Assembly: GCF_005239225.2 (NCBI RefSeq)
Contig: NC_133297.1
Location: 15,364,147-15,428,146, forward strand
Length of the DNA stretch: 64,000 bases
From: Populus alba
Lineage: Eukaryota > Streptophyta > Magnoliopsida > Malpighiales > Salicaceae
Direction of reading: 5' to 3'
The notes below the pieces were generated by a model, which worked only from the letters and a program-made list of their open reading frames with translations, searched no databases and was not told where the DNA came from. The position numbers and the translations under genes were made by a program. Below are positions 12,901-24,890 of the stretch, one piece after another. How positions within the stretch are numbered: position 1 is the first letter of the stretch; each line of letters starts with the position of its first letter.

Positions 12901-14100
12901 TTTCACTGGAGGTTCTTGCCAACCCGATCACAAGTGTAGAAAGAATAAAAATGAATTCTTTATAGGTAAAGTTAAAAAGGATGTTGTACCATCTGTACCG
13001 TCAAGTGAAAAATTATGTGATGTGATCTCATAATAAAAGGGTATTGTGTTCAGTTTTTAATCTGATAAGCAAAAGTTTCATAGTTTTGGTGTGACCCATA
13101 ATTGGGTAAAACGAAGTATTTTTTAAGAGCTTTCTTATTGGAATACTAATATCCTTCGTAATAATTTGAATGTCATACATATAAAAAAAACAACACCCAA
13201 ATTTAGGGGTTCAATTAGTTCATTTAGGGATTAAACTAAAAACTAAAATCTAAAATTCAAACTCAAACTCAAACTCAAATCAAATGAATATTGAAAATCC
13301 AAAAAGTTAGGTAATGCAATAAAAACATAGGATCAAATTAGAATGTTGACATTGTTATAGCATACTTTATGTATTTTAATCTCCAAAATAAATTTAAGTT
13401 TTAGACAATTTATTTATCAACAATAACTTCTATTTCTAGGAAGTATATTTTTATGATGTAGTTTTTATAAGTGCTCATGATAATAATGATAATATGTACT
13501 GTAAGATATCATAGATGATCATTGTTCAAGAAGAATATCTTGTTAAAACATTAAACTTAAATAAATATGATGTTTCAAAAAGAATTTGTCTTAGGATAGT
13601 ATTGTTTTCTAGTATCTTAAACATATGATTGCTTTTGCATTAGATAATATGAGTTTTATGATCTTCAGCCTAATGGAAAAGTTTTGGCAACATAATTAAT
13701 AATATTGTTGGTCATGTAAACAAAATTGAAAGCGAGGGATTGGTTTTTAAAGTAACAATCTTGGTAATGTAAACAAAATTCAATTAAATTGAATATTGTG
13801 TTTAATTGAACATTGTATTTAATTGAATAATATGTGTTTCATCTTATATATTGCAAGGGTTTCAAACTTAATTATTAAGATTTATATGTGCCTAAGATGT
13901 GATGTAGAACTAAATTTTGGATATATGATATTTTAGACTATTCAATTATTTTTATTTTCACTTAAAATCCTCTAATGAATTTATTGATCAATGATCAAGC
14001 AAGCATTATTTTAATATAATAGAGTTGATATGCCAAGGATTATGTAGGGGCCAATTGGTATATTATGATTTTTATTTGTTATTTTTTAAATAAATTAATT
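9919..14100 (+). pseudogene. TNP2-like CACTA transposase, broken and split by a solo LTR
   Basis: From the ATG at 9919 the frame gives the transposase-associated zinc-binding-like domain: MNDCSCMYRVLPEGL, then NGVEDFINYTLSN, ending at a CK(R) motif where the solo LTR lies. After the LTR the domain resumes with KKFLNP, MHLLQKRFMEKYFCW and REPYVSYKTMVERM. Around 12560-13160 the core Transposase_21-type sequence is visible: FLSIIIPGPN, LGRNIDVYLQPLIDELNQLL, MWTINDFPVY, CPYCMENNKAFTL, and later THNWVKRSIF and NTNILRNNL. Numerous stops and frame changes lie between the blocks. One extra A in the run after the LTR also breaks frame. In the family this protein cuts and pastes the element; this copy cannot. 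Confidence 0.82.
10067..11621. mobile_element. solo LTR (1555 bp) inserted in the CACTA transposase, target duplication GAGGT
   Basis: Begins TGACAC and ends AATCA, the TG...CA rule for LTRs, and is bordered by GAGGT at 10062-10066 and 11622-11626. It falls inside the cysteine-lysine motif of the transposase-associated domain, so removing it rejoins the two halves of that domain (apart from a 1-bp homopolymer slip). No gag, pol or second LTR is present, so it is best read as a solo LTR left by recombination. Non-coding. Confidence 0.75.
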
Positions 14101-14280
14101 AAATAGTAGTCATAAATAAAACTGACTGGTTTGTAGCTTTATTTATTGATGCGTATTTGTAGGTAATAAACTTTTGGGTAGTCTCCCGTATAGGGGAGGT
14201 GTTGCTAATTCTTTTTTTTTTTTTTTAAAATAGGATATAATGATAATGTAATTATTTGTTTATATACTTAATTTGTTTAG

Positions 14281-15760
14281 ATGACGAAGAGAAGGTCATT
14301 AATGAGTAATATAGATAGAAGCGTTGTTGTTTCTTTTGGCAGCGCTTCTGATGTTGCAAGTTGTTATGTGTCCACCATGATTAGGCACCTTGGGTATAAG
14401 CACCCTTTCTCGACACAGGCTCGTCAAGTGCGAGGCCACCTTGCAAAGGTGATATCCTTTTTTAGTAGGATATATATACTAGGAAGTACAATGCTCAGTA
14501 AAAGCTATACCACAACATATAAGTTTGTTTTCATTTCCTACATGATTAAAAAATAAACAACAATGAATAATTTTTAATAATTAATTTCAATGAACGAATA
14601 GAATTTCAGGTTTAAAAATGTAGAGGCTACTAACATGATAACATTGATGATGAAATCGTTGATGGAAATGGCTTTGTTTCAATTGAGTCAGGTTTTCAAA
14701 AATCCTGAATGGAATCCTACGATTGATACTTGACTCGTAAAGTTCAAGGTTATTATATAGTTATAAATAATTTCTTCTTGTTATCTAATTTAGTCAATAT
14801 TTTAATTTTAATAAACTAATTATTTTATGAAATTGATATGGAAGGAAAAACTTTTCTAGAAAGAGGCTGACAACAATGTTGTTAGGAGGTTGTGAGAGAA
14901 TTACAACATCATTAGGTAAGATTGAATTCAAAATGTGATATATTTTTTAAAATGCTTAATTTTAATTTTTCATAATCATGATGGAATATAATTTTTTTTA
15001 AGAATTATATTGTGTGATTTTTGGTATGAAACGTAAAAAAATCAAAGAAATATACAAAAGAAAAAGGGTTTTTCAATCTAGAAAGACGTGGCAGTGTGGA
15101 GGGATTTCAAACCTCCACGTGTCTCAGAGGCTATCTAGGATGCTTATATTTAGCACATGATATCTAAGCGTTTAATGCAGCAGCCATCGTTTGGTGTAGA
15201 TAACCAAAACAAAGAGATTCATAGTTCCATTACCACGTACATTAACGAATCCATTCTATTTGTATCAAATGCAAAACAAATGGTAAGATTCTATTTTATA
15301 AGATATATATTTTTTAATTTTGTATTATATGAGAATATTTAACTAATGGTAGCTTCCTTTTGTAGGCTACGATGCTTAGATACAATCTAAGACACATGAA
15401 GTTTTTTAAAACTCATATACAAAATAAAAACAATTAGAAAGGGGTGCAACAACTCATGAATAACCGAGCTCAAAAGTTCATGATAAGTTGAATTTCAATA
15501 ATTTTTTTTAAGTTATTATTTTTTAAATTTGCTAAATTTTTTTCAAGGAACATATAACACCTAATTGCAAGAGAGACACAAGGATGATTTTTCTACCCGT
15601 TTGGAACTCGATCCTAACTTGTGGTTGGAGGCTAGATTCTCTAATGGACTTGATAGAAATTGAGTTTATGATATCTTCGGCATTATGGATGAGGATATGT
15701 GTACGAACTGTAATGTATCAACCATTGGTTCCTTAAAATTAGGTTTGAGCCAGTAATCTC
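14281..15760 (+). pseudogene. second CACTA gene remnant (TNP1/Ptta-like)
   Basis: An open frame starting MTKRRSLMSN at 14281 (91 aa) and a later block near 15590-15730 match in style the second ORF of plant CACTA elements. The later block, in broken frames, resembles the TR.R..LWLEAR.SSGLDRN.VY and ISTIGS segments near the C-terminus of Plant_transposase (Ptta/En/Spm) proteins. The match rests on motif memory and many stops are present, so the exact extent is uncertain. Confidence 0.45.
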
Positions 15761-16191
15761 TAGTTGTCTAGGTGATTATGCAAGAACAATTTGAATCTCA
15801 TATGACTTGACTTAGTGCTAAGATGGCTTAACTTAGGTCATTAACACTGACTTAAAGGATAAAGAGAATGTCCTCGAGTAGAAGTTGTTAACCCTTACTA
15901 GTACATGTGGTCTACCTGTCACTCATCTAGTTTCAACAAAGATCCTCCTCCTCTTCCTCTTCCAACTTTTATCCACTAAGTAAATTGTATTCAATAATAT
16001 TTTTAAATTATTGGTTTTTTTATTTTAGTTTTATTCTTTTGAATTCTTTCCTTTTTTTGTTTATTCTTTTTTAAAAAAATATTAAATACAAATACTTATA
16101 TAATTACCGACGAACCTTAAATACAAAATGACATTGAATTACATGACTTTGCCAAATGACAATTAGAAATGGAATTACCGACGAACTAAGT

Positions 16192-17510
16192 TTCTTGAAA
16201 AGTTCTGGAGAGTTTAGACAAAATTACAAAACTTACCATTGTTAGATGTAAATTTCTAACAATTTAATTTTGTCGGTAATATATAATCACCAATGAACTT
16301 ACAAATTGTTTATTATATCTATAATGTGCTATAATCACTTATGGATTTCCTAATGAAATGGATGCCAATAATTTTTTTTGTTTGGCATGTTATTTTTGTT
16401 TGTAAACCTATCAATAATTATATTACTGATGGAATAACTAATAAAATATAAATCATTGATGATATGTTTTTTGACGATTAGTTGTTGTATGTGATACCAT
16501 CATTATGCGATGATATTTTGGTAGTGAATAGAATATTAAGAAAATAATAAGCTAATGTTTTATCTTAATCACTTCAATATCAAATAAATGATAAATGGAT
16601 AATAAATCAAAAATAATGAAAATACCTTATTAAGTTAAAATAAGATTTTTAAGGAATAAGTTATCGAAAAATGCTTTAGCAAATGACATGTTATTTACTA
16701 AGATGAACTATATATCATTCATAAAAAAAAAATCAATAGAGTGGATGACATGTTTTTTGTTTTTTTTTAAAATTAAATCATTCAATTAACCTGACTTTTC
16801 AGATCAAAAAAACGTTTGAGCTTTTTTTAAAATTTTTTTAGCAAATTGCACCTAGATTTTTTCATTTTTTGACAGACGTAACAGTCTAGATGTTTTTATT
16901 TTTTAAAAAATAAATTTAAATGTTATTTTAATTTAAACCTTTAATTAATACCTTCCTTCATGTTTAATTTTTTTAACTCATTTAAGACGCTTTAATTACT
17001 ATTCATAACTTTTTTTAATTTATTTTTTGATATTTTTTAATTTATTTTATTAAATTTTATTTTTATGTTTTTCAATTACAAAAAATTAAATAATGAAAAA
17101 TGCTTCTATATTTCAAATCTTTTTTTCTTATATGAAAAACTAACTTAAAAATATTATTATAGTGCGTGGCGTGATATTTTATATCTATTTTAAAAAACTT
17201 TAAGTGTTATTTTTCAAAATAATTTTTTCAATTAAAATACTGAAAAATGCTTCTATATTTCTAATATTTTTTTCTTATATGAAAAATTAACTTAAAAATA
17301 TTATTATAGTGCATTGCGTGATATTTATATCTATTTAAAAGTATTTTAAATGTTATTTTTTAAAATATTTTTATTTTTAAATATATTATTTGAATATTAA
17401 CATATTAAAATATTAATAAAAAACTAAAATTTAAGAACGGATGAGTAAAATGGAAATTTAGCTTAAATTTAATTTTTAGTAATCTCGTTATTGCCTGGTT
17501 ACCCACCCAT
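16192..17510. repeat. 1.3-kb direct repeat, copy 1 (CACTA right end plus flank)
   Basis: Starts inside the CACTA right subterminal region at TTCTTGAAAAG, crosses the element end at 16526, and continues about 980 bp into flanking DNA, ending at ACCCACCCAT. The same sequence recurs at 26797-28134 in the same orientation with small indels and substitutions. An internal tandem duplication of about 135 bp (about 17090-17225 and 17226-17365, with the shared phrase GAAAAATGCTTCTATATTTC) occurs in both copies, so it predates the large duplication. Confidence 0.9.
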
Positions 17511-18175
17511 GAGTGCGTTTGGTATTGTGGTAGTTATTGTGGTTATGATTTGAAAAAAATAGTTTCATAAAAAGTGCTTTTAGTTGTGGTTGGTTTGGAA
17601 AAATAGATGTTTGGTTAAAATTGTACTTGAAATTGAGGTTGAAAAAAAAATTGTTTAATGTGTTTGGTTACAAATTATGGTTCAATTTTATTTTATTGTA
17701 TAATTACCTAAAAGGACATAATTCATAATATTAATGAAGTAACATTACAACCAATAAATTTTTTCAAATAGACCTAAACATATTAGAGCAATAATTTATA
17801 ATTGTGTCATTAAACTTGGAGCAATACCATCACGTACATAATCCATTCGTGAAGGTCTTTGGTGTCCTTGGCTTTGTGAATGTTGAGCCATATCAGTTAG
17901 AAAATCATCAGGCACAAAATCAGGATGGTAATCGAACTCCGTATGTCATAACCCAATTATGGGTTATTCCCAAAAAATAACTTGTTTTTTCAAAATAAAA
18001 ATAAAAAAATAAAATAAAGGTAGGCAATATAGAGAAAGTAGGCCGGGGAATTAAGTTTCAATTTTTGGAGGAAATTTAGGGTCTAATTGTACCCCATTAC
18101 TCCAAAACAAATAGGGAAAACAATGCAAATTCAAGGTCAAATTAAATTATTATTGGATGAATTTGCATAAAAATT

Positions 18176-18830
18176 AAGTCCAAGGACATAATTAAATTTT
18201 TAATAGGCCAATTTGATTTAATCATGGGCCAAATTGAATTTTAATTATGTTTGAGAATTAATTTTGATTCGATTAAAGGATTTAATTATACTTTAAATGG
18301 GTCAAATTAATTTTATTTGGGGCTTAATTAGTGAAAAATTAAGTCCAAGAACATAATTAAATTTTTAATAGGCCAATTTGATTTAATCATGGGCCAAATT
18401 AAATTTTAATTATGTTTAAGAATTAATTTGGGTCCAATTGAAGAATTTAATTAAGTGCAAGGACTTAATTATACTTTAAATGGGTCAAATTAATTTTATT
18501 TGAGGCTTAATTGGTGAACAATTAAGTTTGGGAGCTTAATTTGGGCTTAATTGAGAAGATTGGAATGTTAAGAGACCAAATTTAATTTTTACCAAGTTAA
18601 TTGATTAAATCAGGGGCAAAATTGCAAGAAAATTGAAGTTTTGGGGTCAATTAGGGGTTAAATTGATGAAATCCGAGACCAAGGACCATATTGCAAGAGG
18701 CGCCACACTGTAGGGGCTTAATTGACAAAAATCAGGGGCTAAATTGAAGAAATTGAAAGTTTAATGGTCAATTAGGGATTAAATTGACAAAATCTGAGAC
18801 CAAAGACCATATTGCAAAAGGCGCGTAAAT
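18176..18830. repeat. tandem repeats within the solo LTR
   Basis: A unit of about 165 bp is repeated (18176 and 18341 onward, both with AATAGGCCAATTTGATTTAA and CATGGGCCAAATT). It is followed by two copies of about 120 bp sharing GAGACCAA(G/A)GACCATATTGCAA near 18675 and 18795. Confidence 0.75.
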
Positions 18831-19365
18831 ACGGGGCTGCAATTGAAGTTCATCAGGGGCTTAATTGCATTAAATCAAACATTTATGGTAAATTAGGGGT
18901 TCAATTAACACAAATTGAAAGCCGGAGGACTAAATTGAAATTCAGTAAAAATCCTTGATTCAGTCCAAAACGGCGCCGTTTTACTTAAAGAAAAAAAAGA
19001 GAGAGAGAGGACCAGACGACGCGTCGTATGGTCACTGTTCATTGTCTTCCCCGTTTTATCTGAAAGAAACAGCGTGGGAGCCTACTTTGTAGGTGCATTT
19101 AATGCTTGATTTCTCCATCAAATCGAACCAAACTTGCACGAAATGTATCCCCTACAGTTCCTCTACAACCCGATGTGAACTGTTCAGAATGAGTGACAGC
19201 ATGGCAACGCTGGCGACTGCGTGAAGAGGTCAACTCAGGCAGCCTTTTCCTGCAAATTTGACAACTCGGGGAGGCTACTTTGAACCAACGGTTAGGATCC
19301 TTCCTAAGATAATCAAGGGCTCAAATTTTACTCCGGTGAAAACAAGATTACACTCTTCCACTGCC

Positions 19366-19373
19366 TATAAATA
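19366..19373 (+). promoter_or_regulatory. candidate LTR TATA box
   Basis: TATAAATA inside the solo LTR, GC-richer than its surroundings and followed by a pyrimidine-rich stretch (19430-19520). It fits the LTR promoter and would place the transcript plus-strand oriented. Confidence 0.45.
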
Positions 19374-19688
19374 GAGGCGGAGTTGATGGCCTGAGGGAGG
19401 AGAAAACCGAGTCCAAAGTTGACAAAAAACTAGCCTCCCACTACCCTGTTTCTGCAGTCTCTCTCTCCCCGCCATTCCAGCCACCAACCGAAGCCCCCAC
19501 CAGTTTCTCCACCATCAGCTTCACCATAGAATCCTTCCTCCTGCACCAACAGACGGTTTACCAGTGGTGAAGCAGCCACCGTGAACGTCTCTCTCCCATG
19601 CAACGTTTATTCTTCAGCTGTGACCAACGTCGGCCTCCACTATTGCAGCCTCTAGCGCAGACACCGTCCTCTCCACCAGAACGACCAC

Positions 19689-19810
19689 AGACACTCACCA
19701 CCTCAGGTGGTTCTCCTCCCTGCGTCGCCTCCTTCTTCTTCATGCAGCGGCCTCGATGAAGAAGAAAGAGGCGACACAGGAAGGAGAACCACCTGAGGTG
19801 GTGAGGGTCT
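19689..19810. repeat. near-perfect 55-bp inverted repeat with 12-bp loop
   Basis: Left arm 19689-19743 and right arm 19756-19810 are reverse complements with only a few mismatches, around the loop GCAGCGGCCTCG. It lies in the LTR leader region. The transcript would fold into a strong hairpin. Confidence 0.85.
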
Positions 19811-19963
19811 TTGGTGGTGCTCTACATGCAGTGGCAAAATATTTAAAAATTTTGCATGCAGCGGCCTCGATGAAGAAGAAGGAGGCGACGCAGGGAGGAG
19901 AACCACCTAAGGTGGTGAGGGTTTGTGGTCGTGCTCTGCATGCAGCGGCAGAATATTTAAAAT
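19741..19963. repeat. 114-bp tandem duplication overlapping the hairpin
   Basis: The segment starting CATGCAGCGGCCTCGATGAA at 19741 recurs at 19855, with a partial third start at 19939. Both units contain GAACCACCT(G/A)AGGTGGTGAGGGT. The repeat probably arose by copying the right hairpin arm. Confidence 0.8.
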
Positions 19964-22369
19964 GCTATTGGGCCGGGCCAGTTTTGGCCTAGCCCAAATA
20001 GCTGGGCTGGTCTAACCCAACCCCTCCCTTTTTTTTTTTTGAAAAAAATCCAAAATTTTTCAAAAATCATTAAAAAAAAATCATAATTTTCTCAAATATT
20101 TTTCTGTCCATTTTGCATAATATCGGGTTGTATATTTACACTGTAAAATACAAGTCTGGTACCCGGTTTTTCTACAAAATATTTCAAAAAAAATAAATTC
20201 AAAACATTTTAAAAAAAAAATATTTTGTTGCATACGGCTAAATCCTAAAAATTTTTCAAGCATATTTTTCATTAAAAAAAAAACATTGCATCTTTTTCAT
20301 GTTTTTTTTTTAAATCCAAAAATGGATATCATAACCGGTTTATGATTATTTATTAGGATTTGGCCAACATGTCAAAAATATTTTTTCAATTTTTTTTTAG
20401 GATCCAAATGTAGACTTTAATATTTGTGGGGTGTAAAATTACACAATAAATTACGCCCTCGGGTATTAAAGATACAAGGTGTAAATGCGATGCTAAAATT
20501 TAGACTTTAGAACGGTTAGGATGTAACCCGATAAGGTAGAGACTCTCTCATAAAGAGAGATCTGCCTTGAACCTTAGAAAAAACCAACCCGACTTAGAAA
20601 AAAACAATCAAACAACAATGCAGCTTACCTTAGATAAGGTGCACTGAGGGTGATGTGTCTTTCCTTTGCACAACCAGTCCCTTCCCCAGACTCTCGTAGA
20701 CCATAGGTTCCTAATAACCATAATACTAGGTGACGACTCTTAAAAATTAATCATAATTTTATGATTAAATCCAAAAACCTTTCCCAGCACACAACATACC
20801 TCACACCGGAGGCACGAAAAAGAGCCTCCGCCGTCGTTAGACGACGTCGCGACCCCCTGCGACACCGTAAATGCCACATCTTGCATTGAAGTTCTTCTAA
20901 TGTAATTATGAATTGCCATGGATGCGACAACAATTTGAACTTGTGCCTTGTAATTATAAGAAGGCATATTCTGTAGGATTCACTATCTTTTTTTCCAAAC
21001 TCCAAATGTTCGTTCTATCACACAACATAATGAAGAATGCATACGATTAAAAATTTCTTCACGAGTTTGTGGTTGTCCTTGCCTCCTAAATTATTGCAAA
21101 TGATATCTCTGACCTCTATATGGACCTAAAAAATCCATATTCATTAGGATATCCTGAATCAACCAAGTAGTATTTCCCTGGAAAAACATATAATTGTTTT
21201 AAACTGAAAATTGCAAAAAAAAATTAAAAAAATAACATTAATTATCATATACACACACACATATACACATATTACTACCTTTCGGTGGCTTAGAAAATTT
21301 TATACGTGGATTGTCAATTGCCTCGAGAAAAATTCGTGTATCATGTGCACTACCTTCCCAACCCGCCCAAACAAATGTGAATTGCATGTCAAAGCTACAT
21401 GTAGCCATAACATTTTGGGTCGGCACAACTTTTTGGCTGATAAATGGGATTTGCTATTCAAAAGAAACACATGCACAGACATGTGTACCATCAATAGCTC
21501 CAACACAATTCTAATATACGATTAACTAGCAAAATAACATCAATTTGAGCTAACAAAAAAATTAAATTTCACTAATTCATGAAATACGAATCACCATTAA
21601 CAAATATGATTAACGATATTACCTTGAAATGTGGCATATACCTCGGATTGTTCACAATTTCTCTCGGTGTGTTTACAAACCTGGGATCTGCAGGTTGAAT
21701 TAAATCTGTAGCGAGCAAACAAACTGATCTAAGAACCTCATTAAAGTACCTAATAATTGTTTCTCTTGAATGTTGAAGTCTCTCCTGAACTTCCCTGTTG
21801 GAAGCACCCAAAGCTATTGTATAAAGAAATATTCCAACTTTTTCAAAAACACTCATTCTTCTAGATGCCTTTAACCCATATTGGTTTTCAAGTTTAAAGC
21901 ATAGACTTTGAAAGGTTGTTGCATCCATCCTAAACATGTTTACACAGCGCGTCCAATGTCCATGTAATATTTCTATCAACCATTGTATTCTAGTGTTATA
22001 TGAATCCATACAAGGCTCCTTATATATATAAGTATTATAATATAAAGATATGGCACATGCTGTGTATAAAATCAATTTCTCATCATCGAACTCCCTTTCC
22101 CAAAACAACTCACCTTCTTCATCTGAATCATCATTGTCATCATCGTCGTTAATGTCAGAACTGTGATTACCATTGCAATCTCCATCGTTTATAGAAGAAT
22201 TACCATAATTAACATAATCGACAACGTTATTCAGTACGTCATCATAATCCCTGTCAAAAAGTGATGAAAACCAGTGTGAATCCATATTTATCATGCCATA
22301 CAAATTTTTTTGTGAATAATTGAAAATTGTATGACTTGTTACCAAAAAAAAATAAAATGGATAATGCAT

Positions 22370-23819
22370 TCTTGAAAATAAGTGTTATTGTTCACTTTCT
22401 CCATGTTTAATGAAATTTTGCTCGGCTTGTAAAATTTATAAGGCTATATTTATTTACAATTCAGTCCTTTACCTTCTTTGAAAGTGAAATTGAATTTCTT
22501 TTTCCAAAATGCCTATTATCTCTAATCAAAATTTATAATTCCACTTGCTATACACAACATAAAAAATAGAATTTCAACAGATCAAAATTGGAATTCCAGA
22601 AACAATGAACAAATCACAAACAAATTGTTTTTCCTTTTCATTTCCTGCTTCCAGTATTTTATTTCTTGTGCTAACTATAATATGTCAACTGTACCATACA
22701 TCACTAAAAATTGCATTTCCAAAACTGAGCCATACGATTAACTATAATATTTTCATTTCCCTCTTGCCTGATTCAATAAATAATAACCATGTTTGCCACC
22801 TTTACCCAAGATTCAAACTGGTTCTACTTATGGAATGCTGCTTCAACATATTGAACAAGACAATGATGACATTATGTAGAAGAATATACAATGACAGAGG
22901 TCTCTAACAAAGCTAACGATTTTCTACCCTTCACTATCCCAATGCACACCATAAACAAACATTTAAAAACCTAAGAAACTAAACTAACTTGTAATGCATG
23001 CCATAACATTAACCAATTGGCTGCAACCTAATGAATTCAATGGAACTTACCTATTATATATGTATAAATAGCAGCAATCAGCAACACCAGCAATTAGAAA
23101 CAACCACTCTTCTGCAGGTACTAACACATTCGATTTCTACCCAAAGAAATTGACAATATGCAAACCCATAACTTCCCATACTTGTTGGTATTTATATAAA
23201 AATACATAGGAATGGAAGTAAATTCCAAAAACTATTACCTAACTTTCAAAAACTACCATTCAAGAGCAAGATACCAAACATTCAAATATGGCATACACCA
23301 ACTGAAAATTTCAAAATTAGCAACCTAGATGTACCATTCAAGATCAACTAACCAAACATTCAAAGTATAATACAAACAAGCAGTAGTCTTGGTTGTATAA
23401 CTTATTATCACTAACCATTCAACTTCAAAGTAACCAAACTGCAAAGGAGTACTTTAACAAGCTAAACATAACATTCAAAGTTAAGCATTCACATATTTAA
23501 GATACCATTGAAAGATAAGCATCCACATAATTAAGGTCTACAATTCAGAAATTAACATCCATGAAATTCCAACCCAACATCACTATTTAGTCATACATAT
23601 ATAACAAAACATACATGGTAGTGGGTTCCAAAAACTTAGTTACGGAAATACATCAAAACATGGGCAACTCCTTTTAATTCTAGCAACATTTACAACACAG
23701 GAAGTCTGCAAAACCAGTGGGAAATATTTCAAACAACTAAATATGTTACTTGTCTACATAATTCAACATAAATACAAAGACATGAATAGGGTAAAAACCT
23801 AAAAACTAACCTTGTCGAT
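22370..23819. other. Harbinger internal non-coding spacer
   Basis: AT-rich sequence between the nuclease gene and the Myb/SANT-like gene of the Harbinger element. No convincing frame on either strand. Confidence 0.5.
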
Positions 23820-24890
23820 CTAATTTTGTCTGTGTTGGTCAAACATTATTTTTAGCCATGACATTTTTCTGTCAATACAACCCATTGCAGCCCACATCTC
23901 CCTCTTGCTCCTCGCACAGAAGAATTTAGTTACAAAGGTATGTAGTTCACTACCAAAGGCAACTCCATCAATAGAGTGCAGTTCTTCCATTACCTCTTCA
24001 ATGCTACAACCTTTTTTTATCTCTGCAAAGAGCTGTGATCCCTCTAGGTATGGAGACAGTCTCAAAATTTTTATCCAGACGTGCAACTAGTGCTACTCTC
24101 ATTCCAGTTCCCCTTTTCTTTTTTCACAATTGAGGTGTAGTTTGATGTGGACTCTTTCTCTTTGAACTGCTAGGGTTGTTGCTACTGTTTGCGACATTGC
24201 TTCCACCAACCATGTTGCTAACATCCCAACTGAAAATCAAGGATTGCATCATTTTCAGAGTCGCCACTTCCTTCTTCCATGTTAGTATCCTCATTGGTTG
24301 TATTTCTCATTCCAGCCGCCACATTATCTTCATCTGATAAAAGTCTTTGTGAAGAAGTCCAAGCATATTCTCTCATGGCCACTATGTTAGTAAACATGAT
24401 ATCGTACTTGGCACATAACGAGGGCTCTATGCCAACATGCCTAAACTTTTTTGCTCCTCTCATTTTTTGTGCAATGACAGCTGGAAGTAATTAGGAATGC
24501 TAATAGATAAATAAATAATACAACATGATAAAAAAATTACGATGCTATTACAAATCAGCAACTTAACCTGAATTTTTGATTGCCACCATTCATCAGTTGC
24601 TGAGATGGTCCCAAGTTCAAAAGACCAACCAACTCTAGTTTCAGTTATTAATTTGTTTCATACCCTCTAGTCCTTTTTAATCCCATCCCATTTGTTTTTA
24701 AGCTAAGATTTTGATAATGAAAGGACTATCTGATCTTTGAACGACTGTACGACAAATTTCCAACCAGCTTTGTCAAAATGTGTTTGGTCTCATACCTCTA
24801 CCAATAGTTGTAATGCAAATGTCGCAAAACATGTGTAACATTGCCTTGCTCTAAGAAGCTTTATCATGTGTGTCAGACCCATCCATTGCT
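23820..24890 (-). pseudogene. Myb/SANT-like DNA-binding protein of the Harbinger element, multiple stops
   Basis: Read on the minus strand from about 24885, the conserved N-terminal block of plant Myb/SANT-like proteins is clear: FCDICITTIGRGMRPNTHFD, GWKFVVQSFK, LKNKWDGIKKD and WSFELGTISATDEWWQSKIQ. It is followed at 24463-24218 by KFRHVGIEPSLCAKYDIMF and an acidic stretch, and at 24075-23820 by LRLSPYLEGSQLFAEIKKGC and a tail ending MFDQHRQN. In-frame stops interrupt the first block at positions where related proteins have Q or W (TAG, TAG, TGA), so the gene is dead. In the superfamily this protein binds the terminal repeats and brings the nuclease in. Confidence 0.8.

Larger units (their letters stand above)
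9042..16526 (+). mobile_element. CACTA (En/Spm) DNA transposon, 7.5 kb, decayed, with AAT target duplication
   Basis: Begins CACTACC (9042) and ends GGTAGTG (16526), the diagnostic CACTA ends, with AAT on both sides (9039-9041 and 16527-16529), the 3-bp target duplication expected for this superfamily. Subterminal regions hold short repeats of ACCGACGAA, CCAATGAACTTA and CTGATGGAATAA type. Inside are recognisable but broken parts of the TNP2-type transposase and of a second, TNP1/Ptta-like gene. A solo LTR interrupts it at 10067-11621. Non-functional as it stands. Confidence 0.88.
17944..20864. mobile_element. solo LTR (2921 bp) inside the Harbinger nuclease, target duplication CCGTA
   Basis: Starts TGTCATAACC and ends CTGCGACA, so the termini read TGTC...GACA. 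CCGTA borders it on both sides (17939-17943 and 20865-20869). Removing the LTR and one CCGTA restores the nuclease frame across the junction. No gag/pol or second copy is present. The sequence contains a TATA element at 19366-19373, tandem repeats in its left half, and a hairpin-forming inverted repeat near 19750. The class is probably Gypsy-like from length and composition; that is inference. Confidence 0.85.
17796..22285 (-). pseudogene. Harbinger (HARBI1-like) DDE nuclease, with stops, last exon split by a solo LTR
   Basis: Exons on the minus strand: 21623-22285, 21279-21510, and 21177 down to 17796, the last interrupted by the LTR at 17944-20864. Exon 1 (221 codons) starts MDSHWFSSLFDRDYDD, has an acidic DDDDNDDSDEEGE run, then CFKLENQYGLKASRRMSVFE and EVQERLQHSRETIIRYF, the N-terminal part of the family. 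The DDE triad is visible: D in GAIDGTHV, D in YLVDSGYPN, E in VIERTFGVW. After the LTR the frame resumes exactly, with EFDYHPDFVPDDFLTDM and RPSRMDYVRDGIA, ending at a stop at 17796-17798. In-frame stops: TAG in exon 2 (before QIPFISQK), and TAA and TAG-TGA in exon 3. The family cuts DNA at the element ends with help from the Myb-like partner; this copy is dead. Confidence 0.88.

Noticed and set aside
19756..19992. Open frames with repeated MKKKEATQ-type starts in the solo LTR
   Set aside because: They follow from the 114-bp tandem duplication and hairpin in an LTR leader; no protein family is recognised.
22605..22907. 100-aa plus-strand frame within the Harbinger element
   Set aside because: Lies antisense in a non-coding spacer, with low-information composition and no recognisable domain.
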